A stretch of DNA of 64,000 nucleotides, taken from the NCBI GenBank assembly GCA_029851415.1, contig CM056744.1, forward strand, positions 86,336,907 to 86,400,906, in the 5' to 3' direction. The translations under genes were made by a program, and so were the position numbers. Source of the DNA: Eretmocerus hayati. Its lineage: Eukaryota > Arthropoda > Insecta > Hymenoptera > Aphelinidae. This document shows, one piece after another, positions 22,109 to 33,100 of the stretch. The first letter of the stretch is position 1. Each line of letters opens with the position of its first letter. The notes beneath the pieces are model-generated. The model did not search any database. It was given only the letters and a program-made list of their open reading frames with translations, and was not told the DNA's origin.

Positions 22109-22735
22109 AGATGTTCAAATGTTCCTCATGCTCGTCGGCCCCCCATGAGGGGCTTGGGATTTGGAAATTATCCGTTTAGTTTACAGGTAAATTAAAGGAC
22201 CGACTTTGTTATTTACGGACTCTTATTGATCCCCAAATGAAAATATCCATCTGAAATACATATTAAATAATCATTTCATCGAGTGAACAAAACAGCACAA
22301 ACTATAGAGTGCCGCCGCGGCGAGCCGACTCGGCGAACAGCGCTGTGCACTGCTGTGCACTGCTGTACACTGCTGTTCGCTGCTGTTCGCTCGTCAATCG
22401 CCGCCAGTTTACCCTGCGGGCCGCCTTTCACCTCCCTCTGGATAATAGGCCGTACAGCCGTGAACAGCAACGTACAGCAGTGAACAGCGGTGACTGGCAA
22501 CCGAGCGACACCGAGCGACGCGGTGGCATACCCCTCGTACAGGGGACGAACATTGAGGATATGACCCTTACGGAGATGGTAGAATTGTCTCAAAAATATT
22601 TGAAATAGCTGCGCGCCAATAATATACTGTAGAAGATTGCTATCACGTACCTTCCAAATTATAGGAAGTTGGGAAAGCTCGAAACACGGAAGATCCTACT
22701 TTCTGCGGAATCACTCACGTACTAGTGCAATCGGA

Positions 22736-24131
22736 CAAGCGGTGCATTGTTCATTTGGTGAGATACAACAATTGTGTTGAACTTCCTCCACCACTCATTC
22801 CAATTTCGGTGAATGAACACAAACACGCGAGCTTTTAATCAAGCACTCTTCTGTCACCATAAGCAAATCAAAGCATGAACTATTGAATCAAGCAACTCGC
22901 TGCTGCACAAATCCTAAATTCAGTAAAAACACAATCCGGTCAATTTGAATCACATAAATATCTCCCCAAAATAAACTCATACTAAGGATTCTTCAGAGTA
23001 TACCAATACAGTTTATCTCAACTCCGATTCGCCCTCTGCAAACGTGGAAAAACAATTTTCACTCCCACCCCTTTCCACGAGCGTTTCGCAACCCCTACAA
23101 GAATCGCTCGTATTCTTCAATTTTTTTTCCACTTCAAAATCTAAGGCATCGACAGCAGCAGCATTATCAGAGGAAATCCAAGGAAGGAATACGATCTCAA
23201 AGAGTAGGGTGCGATGCGCGGTTTCAAGTGCAAATTGCGGCAGACATCGCCCAGAGCTTCACGCCACACCGGAAGTGGGTCAAGCGCGCCAAAGGCGGCC
23301 AGTTGGCTCAGAGGTGATGCTACTACCACTGCTGCTCTCATTATACAATATGTATATATGGGCATATATATAGTATATATATGTTTAGATGCTTGGTGGT
23401 TAAACGAATTCCCGAAGGAGGTGAAGGGACTACCACTACTGCCAGTGTGCTTTTTCTTTGTGCTGAGCAGAGGAGTCGACTCAACGCTATCAGGCTCATC
23501 GGTTCTGACTAACTATCTTACTCTCTCACTTTCTCGTCGTTGTTGATGGTGATGCTGGTGATGAGGGGAAACTCTGGTACGTTTAATCGAGCACAACTTT
23601 ACTGGTGTAAATTTTCAACGAGACGAGCTGAGAGATGATATAGTTGTACATATTGCTGTGATGTATTTTGACTCGTTTGAGCGGGTAAAGATCGCTTGGG
23701 GAAGGTTTGAGGGTGAGACGGTCGATATCGATTCTGATATTAATGCACCCCAGTGTGAATTTGCATGATGAGTATCGGAGGGCGGGCTTTTTTCTCAACG
23801 TAAATGAGCTGCATCTGATTTTTTAGTAAAGAGCTTGAGGTGCAGCGATTTTCTTGTAGAAAAATCTGTTGTCAAGGCTGAAGACAATGAATTAAATTTT
23901 TATAATGACCTGTTTGAAGTTCAAATTATAGGAAAAAATGTGATCTATAGTTGTGCTTGAGATTGTCTGGGAAAAATCTTGAGACTTTTGAGCTTGGTTC
24001 GTTCTTAATCTTACGCCGGGAATTTTCCAATTATTTTGTCCATTTTTTTGCTATATCTCTACGTAATACTATTCTGTTATCGAAGTTCAGATGATTGGTA
24101 CTTTCGAATTATTTCAACAACGAGCTCTGAT
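22736..24131. other. Intergenic; GC-richer block 23030-23560
   Basis: No gene is supported. 23030-23560 is GC-richer and free of recognised repeats apart from an (AT)n-type run near 23350-23385. Overlapping ORFs occur on both strands (for example 23044-23373) but none has a recognisable domain. The block could include an exon, a UTR or a regulatory region of an unseen gene. Confidence 0.4.
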
Positions 24132-24898
24132 GTACCGGCAAATTGGGTAACTTTGGTACAGTGAGTGCAACTTTGATACACTCCTGAAAAATGACTTCCA
24201 AAGCTGCATTCGGCAATGTGAATAAATCTATCACTCTGAAGCTTATTCTCCCTCCTTGGAACACACCTAAACAATATGTATTGAGCCACCACAGATTCCG
24301 TGTCAATGATTGTACTCGTTTATCGAAGTTTTTTTCCGAAAAAGCTGATTTAGCACCGATACGCGAGTGGTCCATTTAGTGCACCTGGCAAGAACTATTC
24401 TGGCGCGAATTACGGGTGAATAACGTTACATCTTGACCACATTCAGCACCATATTGAAGAAACTATCGTTGCATTGGAGAATTAATACCATTTGGAATTT
24501 TGATGAATGAAAAACAGAGAAAAAACCATGAAAAAGTGTACCAAAGTTACCCTAGTCTAGGTAAGAAGCATGAGAATGAGGTAACTTCAATACACCCTCC
24601 TATGACAGCTTCTTTCCATCTCATCTTGAGTCGAAAGATGGTCTATGAGGTTTTAAAATGTTTGAAACAGCTCAGAACAAGACTTCTGAACGATCAAGAT
24701 TAATTCACTCGCATGGTCGAGGGTACAGTTACAAAACTGCTGATAGCTGCATCTTAAACTCATCAAATTGAACTTTGTAGCCCATCAATCAAATGTTGAG
24801 ACTGTAAGCGTGGGTTTTGTCACTGTATGTTGGAATGCCGAGTCAAACAAAATAAAAAGTACCAAAATCGTACCAAAATTACCCAATTTGACGGTACT
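24132..24898. mobile_element. Palindromic MITE with repeated GGTAACTTTGGTAC words
   Basis: TACCGGCAAATTGGGTAACT at 24133 is inverted as ACCCAATTTGACGGTA near 24881. Further inverted matches (GTACCAAAGTTACCCTAG near 24538, GTAACTTCAATACACCCT near 24581) make a nested fold. Ends carry TGTACCGG and CGGTACTG. There is no coding content; 62- to 67-codon ORFs inside are chance. Confidence 0.6.
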
Positions 24899-26145
24899 GA
24901 AAATTTATGAGGTTCTTCGCTCGTGATGCAGGCCTTGAATCATTTGATTCGGATGAGAAAAAGTTTCAACGGTACTTCTTTTATTAAGTTTCACTGGCAC
25001 GGTCTCATTTATAGTCCTTTGAAGATTCACCTGAGGTGACAGTAGATATCAAATCAAAATTTTTTGTACAAAATCGATATCTTCTCAATTTGCATAATCT
25101 CAAAAGCTGAAGGTTCTGGATACTCGCCACTTTTTGTGATTTGCTATGCACAAACAGCTCGTAATTCGTACGACAAACATTTACGATTCATCAAACTTTC
25201 TTCACTCGACTGAATTTCACTGTAGGAGACCGTAGTTGGAAAGTTTGTTAGATGAGTTGAGATGAATTCAAAATCAGAACGATCCCTTCCCAAAATTTGA
25301 ATAGATTCGTTGAGTTGTACGAAATTCAAACATTACTCTCACCCATCTATGCCATTGCAAATGGAGATTACAGGGCATACGATGTCGCTTGCTCTAGTTC
25401 ACGGCAAAGTTTCAAATTGAGTAGACTTGGAGTGATTACGGTGCGGAATCGCATGATCTTCAATTCAAAAGGGGCGGATACTCAGACAGGTGAGATGGAA
25501 ATACCATTAGTAAATGAAACATTGCGAGAAGGAGTATCATATAATATTGCGAGACGTGTCGCACATGACGTTATGATTATGATTTGTCATTCTTATCAGG
25601 TTTTTTGACTGGTGAGTCTAGAGTAAAAATGTCTTAGAAAGTATCCGATCCTATTCTGGGAGGAAGAATTCCCGATGAAAAATCTGAAGAACAATGGTTG
25701 CAAGATCCTTCACAAAAATCAGTTATCTTCATGGTAAGGCTCTCTATTCTTGTTCTACCACTCATTCACGTTCATGGATTAGGATGAGTCCGTTCGATGA
25801 TGAATCAACGTTACCTGATTCGGGGTTGTGATTTCAATAGATCAAGCACCCGAAATTGTCATGTCAGTGAAATTTTGATCGATCATGAATCGAATTTTTT
25901 CCCCCTTTTTTTGATCAGAAATTTTCGCGGGAACATGATGTAATGTTAAAAATTCCGGTCTGAGGTTGACATCGTGCCCATGAAACGACTTTTGTGTCAG
26001 TTCATCTTTTTTCCCCGAAATTACTCGCCAGAAACCGGTAGAATGTCGACAGTTTTGTCGAGGAGGTCAAAATACACGACATAGAATTTTTTCGGACTGG
26101 ATCGATTGCTGGAAGACATAGAAATGGGGCCTAGAGTGAGAGGAC
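24899..26145. other. Intergenic, no gene supported
   Basis: A 103-codon plus-strand ORF (25297-25608) contains a possible splice donor (CAG then GTGAGATGG near 25490), but no recognisable domain and no partner exon. Nothing else is supported. Confidence 0.4.
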
Positions 26146-26149
26146 TATT

Positions 26150-27322
26150 TGTCGCAGGCTCTTGGTGAAATCAGCCTTTTCATGAAAATCCTAGGCTCTT
26201 CATGAAGAGCCGGCCAATTGTGTCAGCGCTCATCCCTTTCACTTCCTTACACCATCGGCCTAGCCTTTTCGTGAAAAGGCTGACTCGTCCAGCCTTTTCG
26301 TGAAAAGGCCAAGTCGGGTTAGGCTCTTGGTGTACAGCTGAGCGGAACCGCTAGTGCCGTCGAGCAAAGTCAACGTCGCGGTCCAAGCTGTCGTATCAAC
26401 TTATCTTTTGGAATTATATGCAGTTGATGATAAGTCGATATTGGTGATATGTTTACAATTATATTCAATAATTGAGAAATCGATGATATATTCAATTGAT
26501 CATTGATTTTCATATTAATATCCCCTATCTTGAACTTGGGCAATTTTTGTTTGGGAAAAAAAATTATTCATGAGAATTGAAAAAATCAGGAACAAATAGA
26601 AGAGCAGGCTCTCAACAACGCCGCGCCTGCTCTTCTATTTGTTCCTGATTTTTTCAATTTTCATGAATAATTTTGTTTCCTAAACAAAAATTGCCCAAGT
26701 TCAATCGTCACCGTTCAATGTGCAAATCAAAGCGGTGAGTCCCCATGAGTGTTCCACGGGGATTTTTCTGGGTCCAAATCCCGCGAGGAAACCCACAGGG
26801 ATGTCCCCGCGGGTATGGGACCGGGTGGTATAACCGGTAATTATTTCCTCGTAAGGGCATGTGAGACAAAAATTTATTCATGTACAGTCGAGAATATTAT
26901 TTATTCGACAGTTAATTAATTCATATCAAAGTATTCATCATAGATAGAGGATATCAATATGAAAATCAATGATCAATTGAATATATCATCGATTTCTCAA
27001 TTATTGAATATAATTGTAAGCATATCACCAATATCGACTTATCATCAACTGCATATAATTCCAAAAGATAAGTTGATACGACAGCTTGGACCGCGACGTT
27101 GACTTTGCTCGACGGCAATAGCGGTTCCGCTCAGCTGTACACCAAGAGCCTAACCCGACTTGGCCTTTTCACGAAAAGGCTGGACGAGTCAGCCTTTTCA
27201 CGAAAAGGCTAGGCCGATGGTGTAAGGAAGTGAAAGGGATGAGCGCTGACACGATCGGCCGGCTCTTCATGAAGAGCCTAGGATTTTCATGAAAAGGCTG
27301 ATTTCACCAAGAGCCTGCGACA
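26150..27322. mobile_element. Hairpin-rich foldback element with TATT duplication
   Basis: TATT at 26146-26149 and 27323-27326 flank inverted arms of about 380 bp (26150-26530 and about 26933-27322) that begin TGTCGCAGGCTCTTGGTGAA and are nearly identical by eye. Each arm is studded with short perfect palindromes: AGCCTTTTCGTGAAAAGGCT, GGCTCTTCATGAAGAGCC and variants. Folding could therefore occur locally within each arm as well as between arms. The centre holds a further palindrome (26530-26704) and a GC-rich stretch (26760-26830). There is no ORF. High arm identity suggests a young element. The 4-bp duplication does not fit hAT, piggyBac or Tc1. Confidence 0.8.
26530..26704. mobile_element. 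Nested near-perfect 175-bp palindrome
   Basis: TTGAACTTGGGCAATTTTTG at 26530 is inverted up to 26704. The stem is about 80 bp with few mismatches, and the loop is TCTCAACAACGCCGCG. It begins exactly where the left arm of the enclosing element ends (after CCCCTATC), so it probably inserted into that element. Confidence 0.75.
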
Positions 27323-27326
27323 TATT

Positions 27327-28704
27327 CACTTCTACGTCGATCATTTGGAGGACAGGTATCGAAGGTCGAATAATACTCCTGGGACATATGTTCGGTTGAA
27401 ATAATGATCGCGAGTATTTTTCTGGCCTAAAGAAGGTTATACAAATAACAACATACCCAACCAAAATATATTGAATGATCTAACCAACTGAATAGGCGTA
27501 AAACATGCCAACCAACTTTTTTTGTTGGTCGTAACCAAGTTAATGGTTGATGTAATCAATCTTTTTCTTCCGTGATAGTTTTTTTTTTACTGGATCGATC
27601 GCTGGGAACACCCAAAAACGAATCAATGATTGGGTGGAATAGAGGTTTTTCTCCTATTCTTTGGAGGCCATGGCTAGAAGAACAGTAAATACTCTTGAAA
27701 TTAGTTGCTAGGGTGACCCCCCCCCCCCCTCATAACCAACCATTTTGCACAGGGAAGATGGAGGAATACGTACGTGACTCCAATTTTTGCATTGACCGCC
27801 TCCCCTAAGAGTCAAAATCGCCCCCTTCTCCCAAAGTCAGTCTATGTAACCGTCCCTGGATATCTCCGAAAGAGGTTTCAATTTTGGTTCGTATTTTGAA
27901 AGTTGCTTATGAATATCTTCTTATCGACAGTCATTCAGAACTTGATTCTTCACAAATGTATCATGGCCAGGTGGATAAGTCGACCCATTCCCAAGATATT
28001 TCGCTTTGTGTTTCAGTGAGCGTAAAGTTAATTCCCATAGCATGTTACCCTTCATTCCGTCGGATATCTCAAAAGTTCTGGGGTTGCGTTTAAGCCTGAC
28101 AAGCCGATCGCAGTCAAGCGCTCACACGCTAGACTTCAGAAACACTTTCATTTACAACCAACATCACCCCCTGGTGCCGGAAATCCTTACAGGTTGTGAC
28201 TATTAAAAACTCGCGATTATCAAAGATATGCATCCGGTACATATGCTGCATGCCAATGCCGTCGACTATTTTCATGTTCAGACGGATGATTACAATGAAA
28301 ATTTTCTATGGAGTAATTTGGGTTCATAACTTTGACATCATTGAGGGGTGGTGCACAATCAGTGAATATTCACGACCGAGAAAACTCAGACTTTTTCTCG
28401 AAAACAAATAGCGAGTTTTCTGGATTTTTTCCAACTCTTCAGTAATTGATCAATAGCTGAGCCATAACCCATAATCCTTGATGAGCACTCTTCAAACACT
28501 GTGATGTAAATTCCACAAAATAATTGAATGAATGATTTTCTACATTCCTTCAGCTTCCAGTGTTCAAATAACTATGCCATACATATATGACTACAAAAAT
28601 TATTTGAAAATGTTCATATTATAGAAGTTCACGTTGAAATAGACACGATATGTGGAAATTCGGGAATTTTCTGTTGTCGAAGTGACCTAAATTTGAGTCT
28701 GAAG
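27327..28704. other. Intergenic, no gene supported
   Basis: Holds a small hairpin ACCAACTTTTTTTGTTGGT near 27512 and a run of 13 C at 27717-27729. No coding region or RNA gene is supported. Confidence 0.45.
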
Positions 28705-28975
28705 TTTTTCAGGTTTTGAATTGGCGCCATTCAATATGGCGGTGACTGCACACGAGTCACGTGACTTCAGAATGTTTTCCACGATAATTCTGAGGCAAAC
28801 TTGCATTTCCTCACCGCGAACTTCTATCATTTGAGTAAAATATGCTCTCGATTGTGATTCAGATAAAAATTTCCGATGAGAAATGACATCACAACTGTTG
28901 GGGAATTCAGCGGGACATGTGTAGACGCCGCCATATTGGATGGCGCCAATTCAAATTGTCAAAACTTCAATGATG
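28705..28975. repeat. Inverted repeat, core TTGAATTGGCGCCATYCAAT
   Basis: TTGAATTGGCGCCATTCAAT followed by ATGGCGG near 28716 is inverted near 28928-28960 (CCGCCATATTGGATGGCGCC). Similarity fades about 30 bp either side. It looks like an eroded palindromic MITE of under 300 bp. Its terminal word resembles a fragment near 4130. Confidence 0.6.
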
Positions 28976-30040
28976 ATTTAAAAACCATAGAGGCGTCGTA
29001 GAAATTTCAAAATTTTTTTCGTATATCTATTTTGCCGCAAACTCTCAAAACATAACATTTTCCGGAATTACGTCACTTCCCTATTTAGAATTAAATTGAC
29101 TGCACAAGCGGGGGAAAGTAATAAAATTCGAGTACAAAGTTTTGAGGTTGGGCGTCATTGTTACTCACTGCAAATCTTGTAGTAGATTGATGGATATTTT
29201 CTCAATTCCCTGCAACAGGGTCTCGTCAAAATATTATGGTCTCATCACAAAGCAAATTGAATTTGGTCCAAAACACGAGGTTCTTAGGACCAAATGAGCC
29301 AACAATAATCCAATCAACTATAATTAACGTAATGCCGTTTACATAGTCTCTTAAAGTAATATGCATCAATACAAATTCCAGGAATAATCCGTCGAACTAG
29401 GCTACACGTCAGATCAAAGCTCATGCTCGTTTACATCCTCTAAATAACAATCGATGCTGCATGATGATTGATGAAAAACATTCACTTTCCAGAAACGCGG
29501 AATTGAGATTAAAGATGAATTTGCTTAATACAATATAATTTGACTTCCTCGTTGACTTCACTGCAATTACACCTATTCAAACTTAGAAAAATTCAAGAAA
29601 TGAAGTATTCCGTATTATCCATAACTTTTTCTCTCACTTCCGAATTCGGAAGTACATGAATATTCCTATATCATAAGATACAAATTATTATGTGCGATAC
29701 ACGCCCTGTTATTCACAAAACAGTTTCATCATCGTGATCATCAAAGTGTAAAATCAAATAGCGTGCGTTAACATCAAGAACTGCAAATGATGATAATCGC
29801 TCTATAGGTAGAACGGAGTGGGAGTAATAAAAAGAAGAGCATCATTTCGCTGAGTATTACCTATGTACGCAATGTTATATAGACTTACAATCGGTGAAAG
29901 AATACATGCGTATGGGCTATCCCCGCCTGAACAGCCAAGATGTACAGCCCCCATACGTTCGCTCATCGTAAGTGAGCCACTGAACACGCGCGTCTTACGT
30001 ACGTATGCAGAAAAATTGGCAAGAGCCTACAGCGACTTGG
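28976..30040. other. Upstream region of the cuticular protein gene
   Basis: No gene is supported here. It lies immediately 5' of the TATA box and should contain the promoter-proximal control region. Small palindromes are present (CTTCCGAATTCGGAAG near 29637, TACGTACGTA near 29997), but I do not assign a factor to them. Confidence 0.45.
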
Positions 30041-30048
30041 TATAAAAG
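30041..30048 (+). promoter_or_regulatory. TATA box of the cuticular protein gene
   Basis: TATAAAAG lies 74 bases before the start codon. A transcription start about 30 bases downstream (near 30070-30075) gives a short leader of about 40 bases, normal for arthropod cuticle genes. An ATCAGT initiator-like word at 30101 is too far from the TATA box to be the main start, but could be a secondary one. Confidence 0.75.
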
Positions 30049-30114
30049 CTTAGAAAAGTCATTGGAAAGTTGTAGTTACTACTCGACCAGCGTTACACAT
30101 ATCAGTGCTTAAAC

Positions 30115-33100
30115 ATGATGATTTCGGAGGTAAAAATAAGTTAGACTTGACTTTTTGTTAAAATTAAGTGCAACCGACATTAATGTGGTTCAACGCGTGG
30201 AACAATTTGAATTCTCCTAAAAGGAAAATGCGTGTGGAAGATTATTCCAAATCGAGTCAGTGTTGGAAGTTGTGATCTGGTTGAGTGGTTTTATCCAAGG
30301 TTTGTCGTCGAAAGTTATCAATGTGAATGTTATCTTATATTATTAATGGATAACTTCGATATCGAGATTCGAGGCGTTCCGATCGAGATTTCGCGCGCGT
30401 TTTACGAGTCGTCTCAATGTGTGTTGCTGTGGATGATTGACATTGGATTATTTGAATGTATCTATACGTAGATCAATATAATTGAAAATATCCTATTATG
30501 CGATCTACATAGCCGAACTATTATGTCTGTTGATTATTTCCAATTTATCGAAAGAAAAGTATTCAGCCATTTGAGCTCACGCACTGTTCTGTCTGCTTCG
30601 TTGTCAACATTGAGCAGGTGATCGTCGCGCTTGCGCATCATATCGGGTTTTATTACACCTGCATGTGTTAATCGGATCGCGCGCTAAATGAGTGATAGGA
30701 AAGTAGATTGCTGCTTGACCGACAACAGGAATATCGGATATCCCATGTAATAATGAGGTTAATGCTAATCATTTGAAGATTTATTTTCTGGTATTTAATT
30801 CATCTTCCTTCAACGATCGAAAAGATCTCAGGAACGCTTATCTAAATTCTCAAAATGATTCATACAATTGGATCTATACTGTTTTTTGATTGGGCTAGAT
30901 TAATTAAAATTTTTTCGTGAATGATGAATGTTTCAACTTAATTCTTAAATTGCATGTATAAAATTTTGTGATTGAGGTAGATCGACCAAAATTCTCTTTG
31001 TGGATGTTGATTATCCTTACATTATTTTTAAAGAAGTTTTCGATTTGTGAATATAATTCTTCAAGTTCCAATGCGTAAAACATCTCTTCAGTTGGTGAAT
31101 GGTACTGAATTGGACCGAATGGATTGAGGAATTTTTTATTCGTGAATAGTGTATTTTTCGAATTGTACGAGGTTCAATGACGTTCTCACTTCTGAATGAT
31201 GATCAATTGAATTTCAAATAATCGATCGGAAATTTTTTATTTGTGGGCTAAAAAGATTTCTGCAGAAGCATTTAAGAAATTCTCGCTTGACTAAGGCTGA
31301 TTGGCTGATCTTTGTACATATCCTCGAAAAATGTTTCCTCCTTCTCTCTTATAGCCGACTCAGAGGAGAAGAGGGAGAAGAAGGAGAAGGAGGGAAATAC
31401 TTTTCCATCCGAAAATTAGTAAGAGCCTTTGAAAATCTCAATCGAATTGGAAACCCACATATTTTACGTGAAAATTGAAACTTTCATGCACAAGCGTTGC
31501 ATAGATTTGGATCATTGATTTTGGATTTGAGCTCAATTCTCAAGTTCTCAAAATGATCTTTGTTCTTTGATGGTCACCCTCAATGATATTTTTAAAAAAC
31601 TGGATAGTTCTTTGACCCCACACCATACTGGTGGTTGAACCATGCGCGCGCAGCGCGCGCACTTCGTAAATCGAATAGTTTCTTGAGAATATTCGAAGAA
31701 TCCCTCAGACAGTCGTGAATTTTCGAATCAGCAATTCATAAATTTGGATTTCGAGGCATGTTAGATAGATGAACATGGATAAACAACTTCTTCGTTCCAT
31801 ATTTTGATACTATATTATTATATTTGCTTCTTCCTGGTACCATGTATACCTGCATAATTTTTTTTAACACATTAGCTTTTGCTATAATTTCCAGAATTTT
31901 GAGTCATCGTAACCATCCGCGCGCAACGCGCGCGTTTTAGAGTTCTAGTACTAATGAGTAATCCTTCAGCGCGGGTCTCACTTTAGTAAATATATTGAAA
32001 ATAAATTCAAGTGGAAAAATCAAAATGAGACATCTTTAGAAGTTCTGTTTTCTGCCTCTAGTAAGTGTGCTCGAGTAGATGTCGGGATGATCTTTGCGAA
32101 GCTCTGATCTTCGAAGACTCGAGGGATTTTCTTGATTTCCTCAAACTTTGCCCCGAATCGATGTCACAGCGATCGCTAATTTATTGTTTCCTGCTATGTT
32201 CATGATTATGGACATCCTGGCTGAGAGGGTTAATTGCATCCCTGGTGATCATTAGAGTGAGGGTTGATAGGTTCTGGGCGAGTACATTATGTTCTTCTTT
32301 GAATTGTCATGGTGGTGCCTCAAACTCGAAAAGATTCGTATAGTAGAATTGAGACCCTGCTTTTGTTCAGATTAGTTTCACGTTATCTTATGACACTACT
32401 CCTCACTCATGATTTGCGTTCAATGCTGTGTATCGAATTTTTCTGCGTGAAACTAGATCAAGAACTCATCGATGTGCATGTTCAAAGATCATCTATCTGG
32501 GCGGATTTGTGCTTGAAAACTCTCTGAAATCTTCCATCAAAGCCATAATTCTACCAACAATTCATTCATTTGATAGATTGTGATTCAGAGATTCTCAAAT
32601 TGATATCACTTTCATTGACTTAGTTCATGGTTGAGGATCACTTAATTCGTTTTACTGAGTGATATTAGAGGAGAAAGAGTTCGAGTCATTTGTTCTACTC
32701 ATTTAACTATTCTTGTGCTCTTCCCATGACATGAGAGAAACCGAATCCTTGTTATTGTGGGGGGGAAATTGGAAGGAATGGTCATCATGATAACACAGTC
32801 CAACGACTTCGAACTCATTTTATGTGACTTGACATTTGAAAGCTGAGAGTGTAATTCTGTTTCAGCCACTAAATTTGAATTGGTTCTCAATAGTGCTCAA
32901 CGACGTCACATTTTTGCGAGAGTCGATGTCAAAATTAAGAGCTTTGGGGTTTTTTTATTTCTGTATCTTGTAATGGATGTCGAAATTCGACTCAACCACT
33001 TGAGTTGTGTCAAATCTAGGTTTTAGAAATCATGTCACATTTTGAACTACATTGATTTCTATCCACTTCGGAACCATTGGGAAGATCCGAAACATCCCTT

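Larger units (their letters stand above)
17480..22537. mobile_element. 5.06-kb hAT-like element with ~870-bp TIRs and 8-bp TSD
   Basis: TACAGGGG occurs at 17472-17479 and again at 22538-22545, directly outside perfect ends CGAGGGGTATGCCACCGCG and the inverse. The inverted arms are 17480-18347 and 21660-22537 and are nearly identical by eye. The 8-bp duplication is typical of hAT (also P and Merlin) transposons. Close to the ends are repeated short motifs of the GCTGTTCACTGCTGTACG type in both orientations, resembling the subterminal transposase-binding repeats of hAT elements. The terminal dinucleotide CG is unusual for hAT. No transposase ORF is seen in the 3.3-kb interior, which instead holds a Tc1/mariner-type palindrome and unrelated AT-rich DNA, so it is non-autonomous. 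It sits in an older repeat whose other copy shows the empty site. Confidence 0.8.
16756..22735 (+). repeat. Unclassified dispersed repeat, copy 2, split by the hAT-like element
   Basis: This copy is 16756-17471 plus 22546-22735. It is the counterpart of 6771-7012 plus 10320-11080. Because the first copy lacks the 17480-22537 insert, the first copy acts as the empty site: text corresponding to GGGATGAGATTGACATC at 10858 lies directly across the junction. Short coding-like stretches occur (97 codons ending 16951, 80 codons 17048-17290, and TNIEDMTLTEMVELSQ near 22550), but I cannot assign a family. Confidence 0.6.

Noticed and set aside
25297..25608. 103-codon ORF with an internal CAG|GTGAGA donor-like site
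   Set aside because: No domain, no compatible partner exon and no promoter; chance length in this window is similar.
26760..26830. GC-rich stretch with CCCGCGGG-type words at the centre of the TATT element
   Set aside because: Looks like simple GC-rich words; no operator, RNA or coding interpretation is supported.
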